From Pseudomonadales bacterium (GTDB lineage Bacteria > Pseudomonadota > Gammaproteobacteria > Pseudomonadales > Pseudohongiellaceae): a stretch of 40,809 nt of DNA. The DNA is taken from NCBI GenBank assembly GCA_023254735.1, contig JALRKV010000131.1, positions 1-40,809 on the forward strand, read 5' to 3'. A model generated the notes under the pieces. It searched no databases and had not been told where the DNA came from. It was given only the letters and a program-made list of their open reading frames with translations. Both the position numbers and the translations under genes were made by a program. Below, piece after piece: positions 8,782 to 17,169 of this stretch (position 1 is its first letter; every line of letters starts with the position of its first letter).

Positions 8782-10458
8782 ATGAGTGAAAATTTTGCAG
8801 AATTATTTGAAGCGAGCCTAAGCGAAATCGATATGAATCCGGGCGCGATAGTCGCCGGAACTGTCATCGACATTGATTCGGATTGGGTAACGGTACACGC
8901 TGGCCTCAAGTCAGAGGGTGTCATCGCGAAGTCTGAATTCCTCGATGAGCAAGGTAATTTCGCTCTCGAAATAGGTCAGATTGTAAAAGTTGCGCTTGAA
9001 ACTGTCGAAGACGGCTTCGGGGCGACTAAACTGTCACGTGAGAAAGCGAAGCGTGCAGAATCTTGGATGGAGCTCGAAGCTGCATACGAGAAGAACGACA
9101 TCGTCACCGGTGTTATTAACGGTAAGGTCAAGGGCGGTTTTACAGTCGACCTCAACAATATTCGTGCATTCTTACCGGGATCTCTGGTCGACGTTCGACC
9201 AGTCCGCGATACGCTTCACCTCGAAGGTCAGCAACTGGAATTCCGTCTCATCAAGCTCGATCAGAAGCGCAACAACGTCGTTGTTTCTCGCCGAGCTGTA
9301 CTTGAGTCAGTTAGCACAGAAGAGCGTGATGCATTGCTTGCCAAGCTACAAGAGGGCATGGCTGTCAAAGGAATCGTCAAAAACCTCACTGACTACGGCG
9401 CCTTCGTTGATCTGGGCGGTGTTGACGGCCTTCTTCATATTACTGACATGTCATGGAAGCGCATCAAGCACCCAAGTGAAATCGTCAATGTTGGCGATGA
9501 GATTAACGTCAAAGTACTCAAGTATGATCGTGAGCGTAATCGCGTTTCATTGGGTCTCAAGCAGTTGGGTGAAGATCCTTGGTTGGCGATCAAAGGACGC
9601 TATCCGAAGGATGCGAGGGTTAAAGCAGTCGTTACAAACCTCACCGACTATGGCTGTTTTGCCGAGTTAGAAGAGGGTGTCGAGGGCTTGGTTCACGTCT
9701 CAGAAATGGATTGGACTAACAAGAACATCCACCCTTCAAAGGTCGTTCAATTGGGCCAAGAAGTCGATGTAATGATTCTTGATATCGATGAGGAGCGTCG
9801 CCGCATTTCCCTTGGCATTAAGCAATGCTTCCAGAATCCATGGGATGGCTTCGCAGAGAAATTCCAGAAGGGCGACAAGATATCGGGCGTAATCAAGTCA
9901 ATCACTGACTTCGGTATATTTATTGGCCTAGACGGCAACATCGATGGTCTCGTCCACCTTTCCGACATCTCTTGGGATGAGGCGGGCGAGGAAGCGGTGC
10001 GCGAATACAAGAAAGGCGATGAAATTGAGACTGTTATCCTCTCGATCGATTCTGAGCGCGAGCGAATCTCACTCGGCGTCAAGCAACTCGGTGAAGATCC
10101 TTTCGCAAGCTTCACTTCAGAATATGAGCGTGGAAGCATTGTAAAAGGCACTGTTACAGCCGTTGACACCAAGGGTGCAACTGTCGCTATTGCAGAGGGA
10201 ATCGAAGGGTATCTTCGCGGCTCTGAGCTAGGACGTGAAAAAGTTGAAGACGTCCGTTCAGTTCTGAAGGAAGGCGATGAGGTTGAAGCTAAGATCGTCA
10301 ACGTCGATCGTAAAACGCGTAATCTGAGTCTGTCTGTCAAAGCGATGGAAATAGACGACGAGCGAGCAGCGATTAAGGATCATAAGAATCAGGAAGCAGC
10401 GGAAGTCTCGCCTGGTACTATTGGTGACCTGATCAAAGCGCAAATGGAAAAGAGCTAG
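8782..10458 (+). CDS. rpsA: 30S ribosomal protein S1
   Basis: 558 residues against 557 in E. coli. S1 binds mRNA leaders on the 30S subunit and unfolds structured messages. Six S1/OB repeats can be followed; the middle ones show the recurrent pattern G.V..(L/I)TDYG.F...GG.(D/E)GL(V/L)H(I/V)(S/T)(D/E)M.W, for example [20 protein letters not shown] and [20 protein letters not shown]. The C-terminus is charged ([20 protein letters not shown]). The ATG at 8782 starts [13 protein letters not shown], matching the family. It lies between cmk and ihfB as in most gammaproteobacteria. Confidence 0.98.
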   Translation: MSENFAELFEASLSEIDMNPGAIVAGTVIDIDSDWVTVHAGLKSEGVIAKSEFLDEQGNFALEIGQIVKVALETVEDGFGATKLSREKAKRAESWMELEAAYEKNDIVTGVINGKVKGGFTVDLNNIRAFLPGSLVDVRPVRDTLHLEGQQLEFRLIKLDQKRNNVVVSRRAVLESVSTEERDALLAKLQEGMAVKGIVKNLTDYGAFVDLGGVDGLLHITDMSWKRIKHPSEIVNVGDEINVKVLKYDRERNRVSLGLKQLGEDPWLAIKGRYPKDARVKAVVTNLTDYGCFAELEEGVEGLVHVSEMDWTNKNIHPSKVVQLGQEVDVMILDIDEERRRISLGIKQCFQNPWDGFAEKFQKGDKISGVIKSITDFGIFIGLDGNIDGLVHLSDISWDEAGEEAVREYKKGDEIETVILSIDSERERISLGVKQLGEDPFASFTSEYERGSIVKGTVTAVDTKGATVAIAEGIEGYLRGSELGREKVEDVRSVLKEGDEVEAKIVNVDRKTRNLSLSVKAMEIDDERAAIKDHKNQEAAEVSPGTIGDLIKAQMEKS

Positions 10459-10620
10459 TCTCTCGGTAACGTCTCAGCCTTAGTGTTGCGCATTCGCCGT
10501 TTTACACTTTGGTTGAGACAGCCGCTGCTGCTGAAGCAGCCAGCACTATCAATCACTCAGATAGCTGGTTCTTGATAGTTTAAAGACGGTTAGTAAACTT
10601 CTGAAAATACGGGTAAGGCC
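10459..10620 (+). promoter_or_regulatory. ihfB leader with two alternative hairpins
   Basis: 162 bp between rpsA and ihfB. Two stems share one strand. Stem A pairs AGCCAG-CA-CTATC (10538-10550) with GATAG-CTGGTT (10560-10570). Stem B pairs ACTATCAA (10545-10552) with TTGATAGT (10572-10579). They cannot form together. Neither has a following U-run. TATCAA resembles half of the IHF consensus, and ihfB is autoregulated in E. coli, so protein binding is an alternative reading. A GGGTAAGG ribosome-binding site precedes the start. Confidence 0.4.
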
Positions 10621-10917
10621 ATGACCAAATCTGAACTCATCGAACGTATAGCGGGGAAGCAAACCCAGCTCTCTGCAAAGGACGTAGAGTTGGCCGTGAA
10701 GGGCGTATTAGAAACGATGTCTCAGGTACTCGCCGACGGTGGTAGGATAGAAATCCGCGGATTCGGGAGTTTTTCTCTGCACTATCGCGTTCCGCGTATT
10801 GGGCGTAACCCGAAAACGGGTGAGCCTGTTGCGTTGAGTGGGAAGCATGTGCCGCACTTTAAACCAGGGAAAGAATTACGTGACCGAGTGAATAAAGGAA
10901 TGGCGTTAGGCAAATAA
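10621..10917 (+). CDS. ihfB: Integration host factor subunit beta
   Basis: 98-residue HU-family DNA-bending protein, partner of IhfA (also in this window at 26403). The IHF heterodimer bends DNA by about 160 degrees at specific sites and acts in transcription, replication and recombination. The start [11 protein letters not shown] and the arm region [20 protein letters not shown], with the Pro that intercalates between base pairs, identify IhfB rather than HU; the C-terminal helix is [12 protein letters not shown]. It follows rpsA as in most gammaproteobacteria and is closed by a strong terminator 73 bp downstream. Confidence 0.97.
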   Translation: MTKSELIERIAGKQTQLSAKDVELAVKGVLETMSQVLADGGRIEIRGFGSFSLHYRVPRIGRNPKTGEPVALSGKHVPHFKPGKELRDRVNKGMALGK

Positions 10918-10989
10918 GTCTCTTCTTCCTGCAAGGCGTCAAGCGCGGGGCATGGGACGTTATGCATGTGAGCCAAGAAAGCCATTATC

Positions 10990-11027
10990 AAAACGGCAAA
11001 ATCAAACTGATTTTGCCGTTTTTTTTT
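10990..11027 (+). terminator. Rho-independent terminator after ihfB
   Basis: A perfect 15-bp stem (10990-11004 with 11008-11022) around the 3-nt loop AAC, running directly into a T-run to 11027. This is the clearest intrinsic terminator in the window and ends the gyrA-to-ihfB block before lapA. Confidence 0.93.
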
Positions 11028-11129
11028 GCTGACGAGAATTGCCGACGTGGGGCCTTAACTGAAACGCATCCCTAGCCGATAGGGTATTATAGGCAACGCA
11101 ATGCACAGCCTTCGTTACCGAGCGACCTG

Positions 11130-11423
11130 ATGAAAAAAATTATTCGAGTTCTAACCGGCTTATTTCTTCTTATTGTGATGGTCCTGAGCCTCGGATTTAT
11201 GAGTGCAAACGACGCGTTAGTCAGTTTATCCTTCGGCGCGATACAGTCACAGGAGAGACCCGTCGGGCTATGGATTGCGGCGGCTTTTGTTTTGGGCGGA
11301 TTGCTTGGATTAACTGTGGGGTTGAGGCTTTTTTCAAGTTTGCTTGGGCGACTAGAAATTGCGCGCCTTAGAAATCGCGTTGCTAAACTCGAGGCTGCCA
11401 AAGAAACCTCTTCATCGCGTTGA
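11130..11423 (+). CDS. lapA: LapA-domain inner-membrane protein
   Basis: 97 residues of the LapA (DUF1049) family. Two membrane segments are visible, about residues 5-25 (VLTGLFLLIVMVLSLGF) and 45-67 (VGLWIAAAFVLGGLLGLTVG), followed by a short charged coiled-coil tail (RLEIARLRNRVAKLEAAKE). In E. coli LapA sits beside LapB, which recruits FtsH to degrade LpxC and so sets lipopolysaccharide output. Here the next gene is pyrF, the gene that follows lapB in E. coli, so lapB itself is missing from its expected slot. The start is chosen at ATG 11130; the ribosome-binding site is weak. Confidence 0.88.
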   Translation: MKKIIRVLTGLFLLIVMVLSLGFMSANDALVSLSFGAIQSQERPVGLWIAAAFVLGGLLGLTVGLRLFSSLLGRLEIARLRNRVAKLEAAKETSSSR

Positions 11424-11524
11424 AATAAGCCCGTTAGCGCAGTTACCAAAACAGTACTGATAACATTAAAGACTAGTTTAAAGGCTAGTTGAAAGAGCGG
11501 ATAAAAGAGTAGATAGGAAAAAGA

Positions 11525-12235
11525 ATGGAGCAGTCGCCGAGCAAAATTATCGTTGCATTGGATTTCGATGCAGAGTCTAAGACACTCGCATTCGTCGATC
11601 GAGTAGACCCTAAGCAATGTCGCGTGAAAGTAGGGAAGGAGCTTTTTACGCGATGCGGACCAAGTTTAGTGAAGCAACTAGTCGCCAGAGATTTCGATGT
11701 TTTTCTCGATTTAAAGTTTCACGACATACCTAACACGGTCGCGCATGCTGTGGCGGCGGCGGCAGACCTCGGGGTCTGGATGACGAATGTGCACGCCTCT
11801 GGCGGCAGCGACATGATGAATGCGGCGCGGGCGTCGATAGCGACATTGAGTCCAGCGCAGCGGCCTATTTTGATCGCAGTGACGGTGCTTACGAGTTTGT
11901 CTGCAGCGGACCTTCAAGCGGTCGGAGTGAGCGCATCTCCGGCTGAGCAAGTGCTCAATTTGGCGCGTTTAGCGCAGAATGCCGGACTCGATGGGGTCGT
12001 GTGCTCGGCCGCAGAAACGGCCGCGCTGCGTTCCGTGTTGGGCGCTGATTTTTGTTTGGTAACCCCCGGTATTCGTCGGCCAGAAGATGCGACAGGCGAT
12101 CAGAAAAGGGTCGTCGGGCCAGCAGAGGCGATTGCAAATGGCAGTGATTATCTCGTCGTGGGCCGCCCCATTACGCAAGCGGAGGTGCCGTTAGCCGCGC
12201 TCGCTGACTTTAATCGGGCTGTTTCTGGCGCTTGA
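11525..12235 (+). CDS. pyrF: Orotidine 5'-phosphate decarboxylase
   Basis: 236 residues, the usual bacterial length. Catalyses the last step of UMP synthesis, decarboxylation of OMP. The catalytic Lys-Asp array is in [11 protein letters not shown]. The substrate-binding start IIVALDF and the phosphate-gripper end VTPGIRRP...YLVVGRPIT are present. AGGAAAAAGA precedes the ATG at 11525. It follows lapA by 101 bp; that gap contains only a short repeated ACTAGTTTAAAGGCTAGT segment and no gene. Confidence 0.97.
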   Translation: MEQSPSKIIVALDFDAESKTLAFVDRVDPKQCRVKVGKELFTRCGPSLVKQLVARDFDVFLDLKFHDIPNTVAHAVAAAADLGVWMTNVHASGGSDMMNAARASIATLSPAQRPILIAVTVLTSLSAADLQAVGVSASPAEQVLNLARLAQNAGLDGVVCSAAETAALRSVLGADFCLVTPGIRRPEDATGDQKRVVGPAEAIANGSDYLVVGRPITQAEVPLAALADFNRAVSGA

Positions 12236-12335
12236 GGAATCGACTGCTAGACTTTTTATTGAAGGGGTAGACCTCCAGCCTCAACCGGCTGGTTAGCGTA
12301 AGCCTCGCTCAATACTCAATAAAAAGGAGAAAGGT
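12236..12335 (+). promoter_or_regulatory. Structured leader of comEA-like gene
   Basis: 100 bp with an 11-bp perfect inverted repeat: CTTTTTATTGA (12252-12262) and TCAATAAAAAG (12316-12326). The right arm overlaps the first bases of the AGGAG ribosome-binding site (12325-12329) seven bases before the ATG. Between the arms lies a second hairpin, CCAGCC-TCAACC-GGCTGG. If formed in RNA, the long-range stem could hide the ribosome-binding site. The function is inferred. Confidence 0.4.
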
Positions 12336-12755
12336 ATGATTCTTAGACAGTTAGATTTTTTGGTGGAGCCGTCTATTTCAGAGTCACCTCTGAAAAGGAC
12401 AGACGAACGATCGCCGCGTTGGAAGGTCGCGCGAGCCTCGGCGGCGTTGCTGATATTCTTAGTAGCGTCTTTTACCGCCGCTAATTCAGTTCTCGCGCAA
12501 ACAGATGACGCCCCTAGTTTAGCGACGACAGAAATGTCCAAATTGGACATCAATACTGCTGATGCCGAAAGTTTGGCGGCAAGCCTAGTTGGCATAGGCC
12601 TGACTAAAGCGCAGGAAATTGTCCGCTATCGCGAAGCGCACGGTGACTTCGTCACGATTGAGGAGCTCGCCGAGGTCAAAGGGATAGGTCTTGCAACAGT
12701 AGAAAAGAATCGCCATCTTGTTCTCGTAGCGAAACCTATGATGGAAGGGTGCTAA
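12336..12755 (+). CDS. Secreted ComEA-like helix-hairpin-helix protein
   Basis: 139 residues. A signal peptide with an unusually long n-region (about 28 residues) precedes the hydrophobic core ASAALLIFLVASFTAA and a VLA cleavage site near residue 54. The mature protein is a single ComEA-type helix-hairpin-helix DNA-binding domain (about 70-135): LDINTADAESLAASLVGIG, then KAQEIVRYRE and a second hairpin VKGIGLATVEKN. Such periplasmic proteins bind incoming double-stranded DNA in natural transformation, but many gammaproteobacteria keep a short homologue whose role is unproven. In Pseudomonas a ComEA-like gene sits at the edge of the O-antigen locus near uvrB; here it lies on the pyrF side. No other competence gene is in the window. 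Confidence 0.85.
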   Translation: MILRQLDFLVEPSISESPLKRTDERSPRWKVARASAALLIFLVASFTAANSVLAQTDDAPSLATTEMSKLDINTADAESLAASLVGIGLTKAQEIVRYREAHGDFVTIEELAEVKGIGLATVEKNRHLVLVAKPMMEGC

Positions 12756-12861
12756 ACCGCCTTAACCGATCGGATAGAGTTCAACGAGCCGGTAAGCGTC
12801 GTGAAACCGATGCTGGTTAAGTGCATCGCTAGAGTGAATTAGCAGAGGGATCGCCTGCTCT

Positions 12862-13923
12862 ATGTTGTTGTCTATTTTATCGCTAGCTAGTTTCGCGCTT
12901 GTGGCTGTTCTGGTTGCGGGAGTTATCAAACTTGCGCCTTTATTTGGGCTGGTTGACCTCCCTGTTGCTCGCAGCGCCCATACGCACCCTAAGCCACTCG
13001 GCGGCGGCGTGGCGCTTGCCGCGCCGTATTTCCTCTGCGTCTCTTGGCTTGCTATGAATGGCCACGTTTCAGGGTCCTTGGCAGCCTATGTCGCCTGTCT
13101 GCTCATTGTGTTTTTAGGATTTGGTGATGATCTTTGGCAGCTTACCTCACGCGTCAGGTTGCCTATTCAGTTTCTATTGGGTGCTGTCGCCGTTCGCGCT
13201 ATCGGAGTTGGCTCCGTTGATTTCGGTTGGTTTACCCTCTCGCAGCCGCTGCTGTTAACGTTATTGGCGGTAGTTTCCTTAGTATGGCTTCTGAATCTTA
13301 CCAACTTTATGGATGGTATCGATGGTATCGCGGGGGCGCAGCTTGTATTTACCTCGGTTGGCTGCGTGTTGCTTTTGAGCACAGGGACTGCGCCTGGCGA
13401 TGAGCTTTTAGTCGAGGCTGGGGAATTCGACGTGGTGATTATTCTTGCTGCAGTTCTAGCCGCCTCTGGGGCGGGGTTTCTGCTCTGGAATTGGTCTCCG
13501 GCGAGTATTTTTATGGGTGACGCCGGCAGTGGTTTCATTGGGTTCGCTATCGGGCTCCTGGCCTTGGAGTCCTTGGCATCAGAGAAAATATCGGTCTGGT
13601 CTTGGCTGCTTCTGTTGGGTGTGTTTATCGCTGATACTGCGGTAACACTAGTAAATAGGGTTGCTCGGGGCGAGAAGTGGTACGAAGGCCACTCGCAACA
13701 CGCCTATCAAATCCTTTCTCGGCGCCTGCAAAGCCACTCGCGAGTTGTTTGGATCCTCGTTATTATTGATGTGCTCTGGCTGTTCCCGCTCGCTTGGCTT
13801 GCGGGCATTCTGCCGCATTACGGTGTATTATTTGCAACTATTGGGCTGTTGCCGCTCTTTGCTGCGAGCCATTTATTAGGTGCTGGTATCGATAACGCTG
13901 GCGGCGCTGAAACGGCAAAATAA
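12862..13923 (+). CDS. WecA/WbpL-family polyprenyl-phosphate sugar-1-phosphate transferase
   Basis: 353-residue integral membrane enzyme of the MraY/WecA (glycosyltransferase family 4) superfamily. Members move a sugar phosphate from a UDP-sugar to undecaprenyl phosphate, the first committed step of O-antigen, enterobacterial common antigen or similar glycan synthesis. About ten hydrophobic segments are visible. Diagnostic cytoplasmic motifs are GFGDDLWQL, NFMDGIDGIAG, FMGDAGSGF and GHSQHAYQ. The short length and the WbpM-like neighbour favour a WbpL-type N-acetylfucosaminyl/N-acetylquinovosaminyl phosphate transferase over WecA, but the sugar cannot be proved. It starts 106 bp after the comEA-like gene; the next gene starts 13 bp after its stop. 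Confidence 0.87.
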   Translation: MLLSILSLASFALVAVLVAGVIKLAPLFGLVDLPVARSAHTHPKPLGGGVALAAPYFLCVSWLAMNGHVSGSLAAYVACLLIVFLGFGDDLWQLTSRVRLPIQFLLGAVAVRAIGVGSVDFGWFTLSQPLLLTLLAVVSLVWLLNLTNFMDGIDGIAGAQLVFTSVGCVLLLSTGTAPGDELLVEAGEFDVVIILAAVLAASGAGFLLWNWSPASIFMGDAGSGFIGFAIGLLALESLASEKISVWSWLLLLGVFIADTAVTLVNRVARGEKWYEGHSQHAYQILSRRLQSHSRVVWILVIIDVLWLFPLAWLAGILPHYGVLFATIGLLPLFAASHLLGAGIDNAGGAETAK

Positions 13924-13936
13924 AAAAGGACGCAAA

Positions 13937-15943
13937 ATGCAGGTCTATTCGATACCAATTTCGAGGCCAATAAAACGCGCGATCACTGGATGTTGGGATG
14001 CTGTATTGCTCGGTGCATCACTTGTTTTCTCCTATGGTTTATCTGGCGCGGCATTTTTCCAACAGGAACAAAAAACACTTGTCTTCCTGGCCGTTGCTTT
14101 GCTCCTTAGTCTGCTTGCTTTCATCCGCGTCGGTCTCTATCGAATTCTAGTGCTTTATATGGGGCTGCAGTCGAGTCTTCTGATCGCCCAGTGCGTCACG
14201 ATTGCTACCTTTATTCTGGCTGTGGCCTATAGTCTTTCTTCGGCCCAGGGTGAGGCGCGAGTAGCGATATTGCCAATATTTTGGATGCTTGCTCTGCTTA
14301 TGATGGGAGGGTCGAGGCTGCTCGGCAAATTGGTCATCATTAGTTTGATACAGAATTTTCGACCCAAGGAGCCCGTGATTATCTACGGTGCGGGTAGTTC
14401 GGGAATGCAGCTACTTGCAGCGCTACAGAGTGGGGATCAATACTTGCCCGTAGCGTTCGTAGACGACGGGCATAAATTGCTCGGTAGCACCGTTCACGGG
14501 GTCAGAGTCTACGGGCCTAATTCCCTATATGAATTGGTTGAAGCGTTTTCTGTTAGACAAATATTACTTGCCATTCCTTCGGCGTCCCATGCGGAACGAA
14601 AAGAAATCCTGAACAAGCTGGAACATCTCCCCGTTCATGTCAAAACCGTGCCGGATCTTTTCGATATGGTGTCAGGGAAGGTGGGTGTTGATGAAATACG
14701 GGATATCGACATCGAAGACCTCCTCGGGCGCGACACCGTTCCTCCTGACCCACAGCTGCTCGACGCCTGCATCAAGTCTCGCTGCGTGCTCGTGACTGGG
14801 GCGGCAGGGTCTATCGGCTCAGAGTTGTGTCGGCAAATTGTCGCCATTGGGCCATCGAGGCTCGTGCTGCTCGATTCGTTCGAGTTTGGTCTCTATGAGC
14901 TCGAACAAGAATTACTCGCGAAATTGGAACATCAGCGCTTGGAATCAGGTGATGCCGCAGTCGCAGTGGAGCTTCAGGCTACTCTGGGCTCGGTGGGAAA
15001 CGAGAGTTTTATCCGAGATGTGATTAAGCGCTTCGAGATCGACACTGTCTATCATGTAGCCGCTTACAAGCAGGTGCCGATGGTTGAGAATAACGTCGTT
15101 GAGGGCGTGCGCAATAATATTTTCGGTACCCTCGCGACGGCTCAGGCTGCGCAGGAGCAGGGCGTTAAAGATTTCGTTTTTATCTCGACGGACAAAGCGG
15201 TCAGACCAACGAATTACATGGGTGCCACCAAGCGCTTTGCGGAGCAAGTACTGCAGGCACTTGCGCAGCGCGGGGGTGAAACGCGATTCAGCATGGTTCG
15301 GTTCGGTAACGTGCTCGGATCCTCCGGTTCGGTTGTCCCTCTGTTCAGGCGGCAAATTAGTATGGGCGGGCCGGTTACTGTCACGCATCCAGAGGTTACG
15401 CGCTACTTTATGACGGTCCAAGAAGCTGCGCAGCTTGTCATTCAAGCGGGCTCCATGGCGACGGGCGGTGATGTGTTTGTTCTCGACATGCACGAGCCGA
15501 TTCGTATCGTTGATTTGGCAAAGAAGATGGTGCACTTGATGGGTTACGATGTGCGCGATGAAAATTCATACAGAGGCGATATTGCGATTGAATATACTGG
15601 GCTGAGGCCCGGCGAAAAGCTTTATGAAGAGCTGTTGATCGGTGAATCAGTCACAGGCACGGATCATCCCAAGATCATGCGCGCTGAGGAGGAAACCCTT
15701 AGTTGGCAGGAGCTCAAGCCTCTTATAGATAATCTTGCTCGTGCGTGTGATACAGCCGATAGCGAGGAGATTCGCCGTGTACTGCTTGCAGCGGTTGCGG
15801 GATTCGAGCCAGACGCAGGTTCGGATTCGAAGTGGAAGGGGGTTGAGATCGCTGCAGAACCTTTGGCAGTACAAGAAGAAAAACCGCCTACTGGCGCGAG
15901 CGTTACCCCGCTTTTTTCGACTCGTAGTAGTAAAAAGAAATAG
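13937..15943 (+). CDS. WbpM/FlaA1-family nucleotide-sugar 4,6-dehydratase (membrane-bound)
   Basis: 668 residues from the ATG at 13937, which follows AAAAAAGGACGCAAA; an upstream in-frame start at 13880 would overlap the previous gene. The N-terminus has about four membrane helices. A CoA-binding-like Rossmann domain follows (IIYGAGSSGMQLL near residue 150), then the catalytic SDR domain with VTGAAGSIGSEL near 286. The active-site segment STDKAVRPTNYMGATKR has Met where classical SDRs have Tyr (the Ser-Met-Lys triad known from WbpM-type enzymes). Such enzymes make UDP-4-keto-6-deoxy-GlcNAc derivatives for O-antigen. The preceding transferase is the likely user of the sugar. A hairpin follows the stop directly. 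Confidence 0.9.
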   Translation: MQVYSIPISRPIKRAITGCWDAVLLGASLVFSYGLSGAAFFQQEQKTLVFLAVALLLSLLAFIRVGLYRILVLYMGLQSSLLIAQCVTIATFILAVAYSLSSAQGEARVAILPIFWMLALLMMGGSRLLGKLVIISLIQNFRPKEPVIIYGAGSSGMQLLAALQSGDQYLPVAFVDDGHKLLGSTVHGVRVYGPNSLYELVEAFSVRQILLAIPSASHAERKEILNKLEHLPVHVKTVPDLFDMVSGKVGVDEIRDIDIEDLLGRDTVPPDPQLLDACIKSRCVLVTGAAGSIGSELCRQIVAIGPSRLVLLDSFEFGLYELEQELLAKLEHQRLESGDAAVAVELQATLGSVGNESFIRDVIKRFEIDTVYHVAAYKQVPMVENNVVEGVRNNIFGTLATAQAAQEQGVKDFVFISTDKAVRPTNYMGATKRFAEQVLQALAQRGGETRFSMVRFGNVLGSSGSVVPLFRRQISMGGPVTVTHPEVTRYFMTVQEAAQLVIQAGSMATGGDVFVLDMHEPIRIVDLAKKMVHLMGYDVRDENSYRGDIAIEYTGLRPGEKLYEELLIGESVTGTDHPKIMRAEEETLSWQELKPLIDNLARACDTADSEEIRRVLLAAVAGFEPDAGSDSKWKGVEIAAEPLAVQEEKPPTGASVTPLFSTRSSKKK

Positions 15944-15977
15944 CTTCGATGCGGGCTGAAAACTGCCTACATCGAAG
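15944..15977. terminator. Bidirectional terminator candidate between wbpM-like and cyclophilin genes
   Basis: CTTCGATGCGGGC (15944-15956) pairs with GCCTACATCGAAG (15965-15977) with one mismatch and one G-U, around an 8-nt loop. It begins immediately after the plus-strand stop and lies 13 bp past the minus-strand stop. On the minus strand it is followed by CTATTTCTTTTTACT; on the plus strand a T-run comes about 9 bases later. Confidence 0.65.
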
Positions 15978-15990
15978 TTTCAAGTGTTTT

Positions 15991-16566
15991 TTATTTCTGA
16001 CGCGTGACGCGAGTCATCACTATCGGCTCTACTGGCACGTTCTGGTGGCCGCGCTTATTCGTGGTTTCAACCGTCGCCATAGAGTCCACAATCTCCATGC
16101 CCTCAATAACCTCGGCGAAGACAGCATAACCGAAGCCTCTGGGCGTGTTGTCTGTGTGGTTTAAAAAGTCGTTGTCGACAAGGTTGATAAAAAACTGGCT
16201 AGTCGCGCTGTCGACGACGTTGGTTCGTGCCATGGCAAGCGTTCCACGCTTATTTGGCAGAGCCGCGCTCGCTTCGTTCTTTATAGATTCGAAGGTTGAC
16301 TTCTGTACCATATCTTCACTGAAACCGCCGCCCTGCGCCATGAATCCGGGAATCACACGGTGAAAAATGAGCCCGTCGTAATAACTCTCGTCGACATAGC
16401 GCAAAAAATTTGCCGCAGATATCGGCGCTTTATCCTCCCAAACTTCGATTTTGATAGAGCCTTTGTTGGTCTCCATTACAACCACGGGATTGCTTTGAGC
16501 GCTCGTTATCACTGACGCGAATAATGTGATGACGTAAATACTTAGTAAGGCAATTTTTTTGCCCAT
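15991..16566 (-). CDS. ppiA: Periplasmic cyclophilin-type peptidyl-prolyl isomerase
   Basis: 191 residues. A signal peptide (KKIALLSIYVITLFASV, cleavage near SAQS, about residue 24) sends it to the periplasm, where it catalyses proline isomerisation in envelope proteins. Cyclophilin blocks are complete: FHRVIPGFMAQGGGF with the catalytic Arg, TLAMART, SATSQFFINLVDNDFLNH, and GYAVFAEVIEGMEIVDSM. The ribosome-binding site AAGGAG lies six bases before the ATG at 16564-16566. tRNA-Asn lies upstream on the same strand, but 320 bp separate them. It is more like PpiA than cytoplasmic PpiB because of the signal peptide. Confidence 0.93.
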   Translation of the reverse strand: MGKKIALLSIYVITLFASVITSAQSNPVVVMETNKGSIKIEVWEDKAPISAANFLRYVDESYYDGLIFHRVIPGFMAQGGGFSEDMVQKSTFESIKNEASAALPNKRGTLAMARTNVVDSATSQFFINLVDNDFLNHTDNTPRGFGYAVFAEVIEGMEIVDSMATVETTNKRGHQNVPVEPIVMTRVTRQK

Positions 16567-16887
16567 GTGTAACTCCTTTTAAACAAATGAACAGCGAGAT
16601 AACCACTGTGTGATACCAGTCGGCATTGCGATAGCAGCCTTACAAGTTAGCGCTGCGCGATCAATTAGCACGGCGCGGGGTACTGCTAGCCGACAGGCAT
16701 AGACTATAGCGTAACTGTACATAATGCTAAACAGGCAAGTGTGCGTGTTGCTAGAAATCGCCTTATCAAGCGACTTAAACCTATGGGTTGGATTTGGGTT
16801 GGTAGAGTTAGAGTAGGAACTAAGGTCTTCGAGGGAGGGGTTGTGATAGACCCTGCGGCATGCACCGAAGGGCCTAATTTCACAAAT
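16567..16887. other. Intergenic region between ppiA and tRNA-Asn
   Basis: 321 bp without a convincing gene. Apparent short reading frames here run through the tRNA. On the minus strand it contains the ppiA ribosome-binding site and a TATAGT-like -10 candidate near 16700. A G-rich direct repeat GGGTTGG-ATTT-GGGTTGG lies near 16786-16803. I see no clear tRNA terminator. Confidence 0.5.
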
Positions 16888-16962
16888 TGGCTGCCCAACG
16901 TGGACTCGAACCACGAACCAAGTGATTAACAGTCACCTACTCTACCATTGAGCTATTGGGCA
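16888..16962 (-). tRNA. tRNA-Asn (GTT)
   Basis: On the minus strand the acceptor TGCCCAA pairs with TTGGGCA, followed by discriminator G and an encoded CCA. The anticodon loop CTGTTAA gives anticodon GUU (asparagine), and the T-loop GGTTCGAGTCC is standard. 75 nt including CCA. It lies 207 bp from, and divergent to, uvrB. Confidence 0.96.
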
Positions 16963-17004
16963 AAATTCTCGGTAAACGCGATCGATTACCTTCGAACCGC
17001 GCGT

Positions 17005-17033
17005 ATAGTAATGAGAAATGCCTTGAGGGTCAA
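17005..17033 (-). promoter_or_regulatory. Promoter of tRNA-Asn
   Basis: Minus strand: -35 TTGACC (17028-17033), 17-bp spacer, -10 TACTAT (17005-17010), followed by the GC-rich discriminator ACGCGCGG typical of stringently controlled stable-RNA promoters. The -10 ends about 43 bp before the mature tRNA, leaving a short 5' leader for RNase P. Confidence 0.75.
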
Positions 17034-17169
17034 CACTCACTAAGCAGTTGATGTAATTCTAGTGTAGGCTAGCCCCTCTGTTCACGCGGTCGACTGCAAA
17101 CTCACGCCGCATCGTCCTGTTTTAGTGTTGCTAAAGTCGGAAATAAAGCAAAAGGATTGCTCCCAGCTC

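Noticed and set aside
15150..15235. Met in place of the catalytic Tyr in the WbpM-like dehydratase
   Set aside because: The Ser-Met-Lys triad is the known normal state of large membrane WbpM-type enzymes.
16579..16929. Open frames on both strands overlapping tRNA-Asn (one ending NVDSNHEPSD)
   Set aside because: They are translations of the tRNA-Asn gene and its flanks; the peptide is a familiar tRNA artefact.
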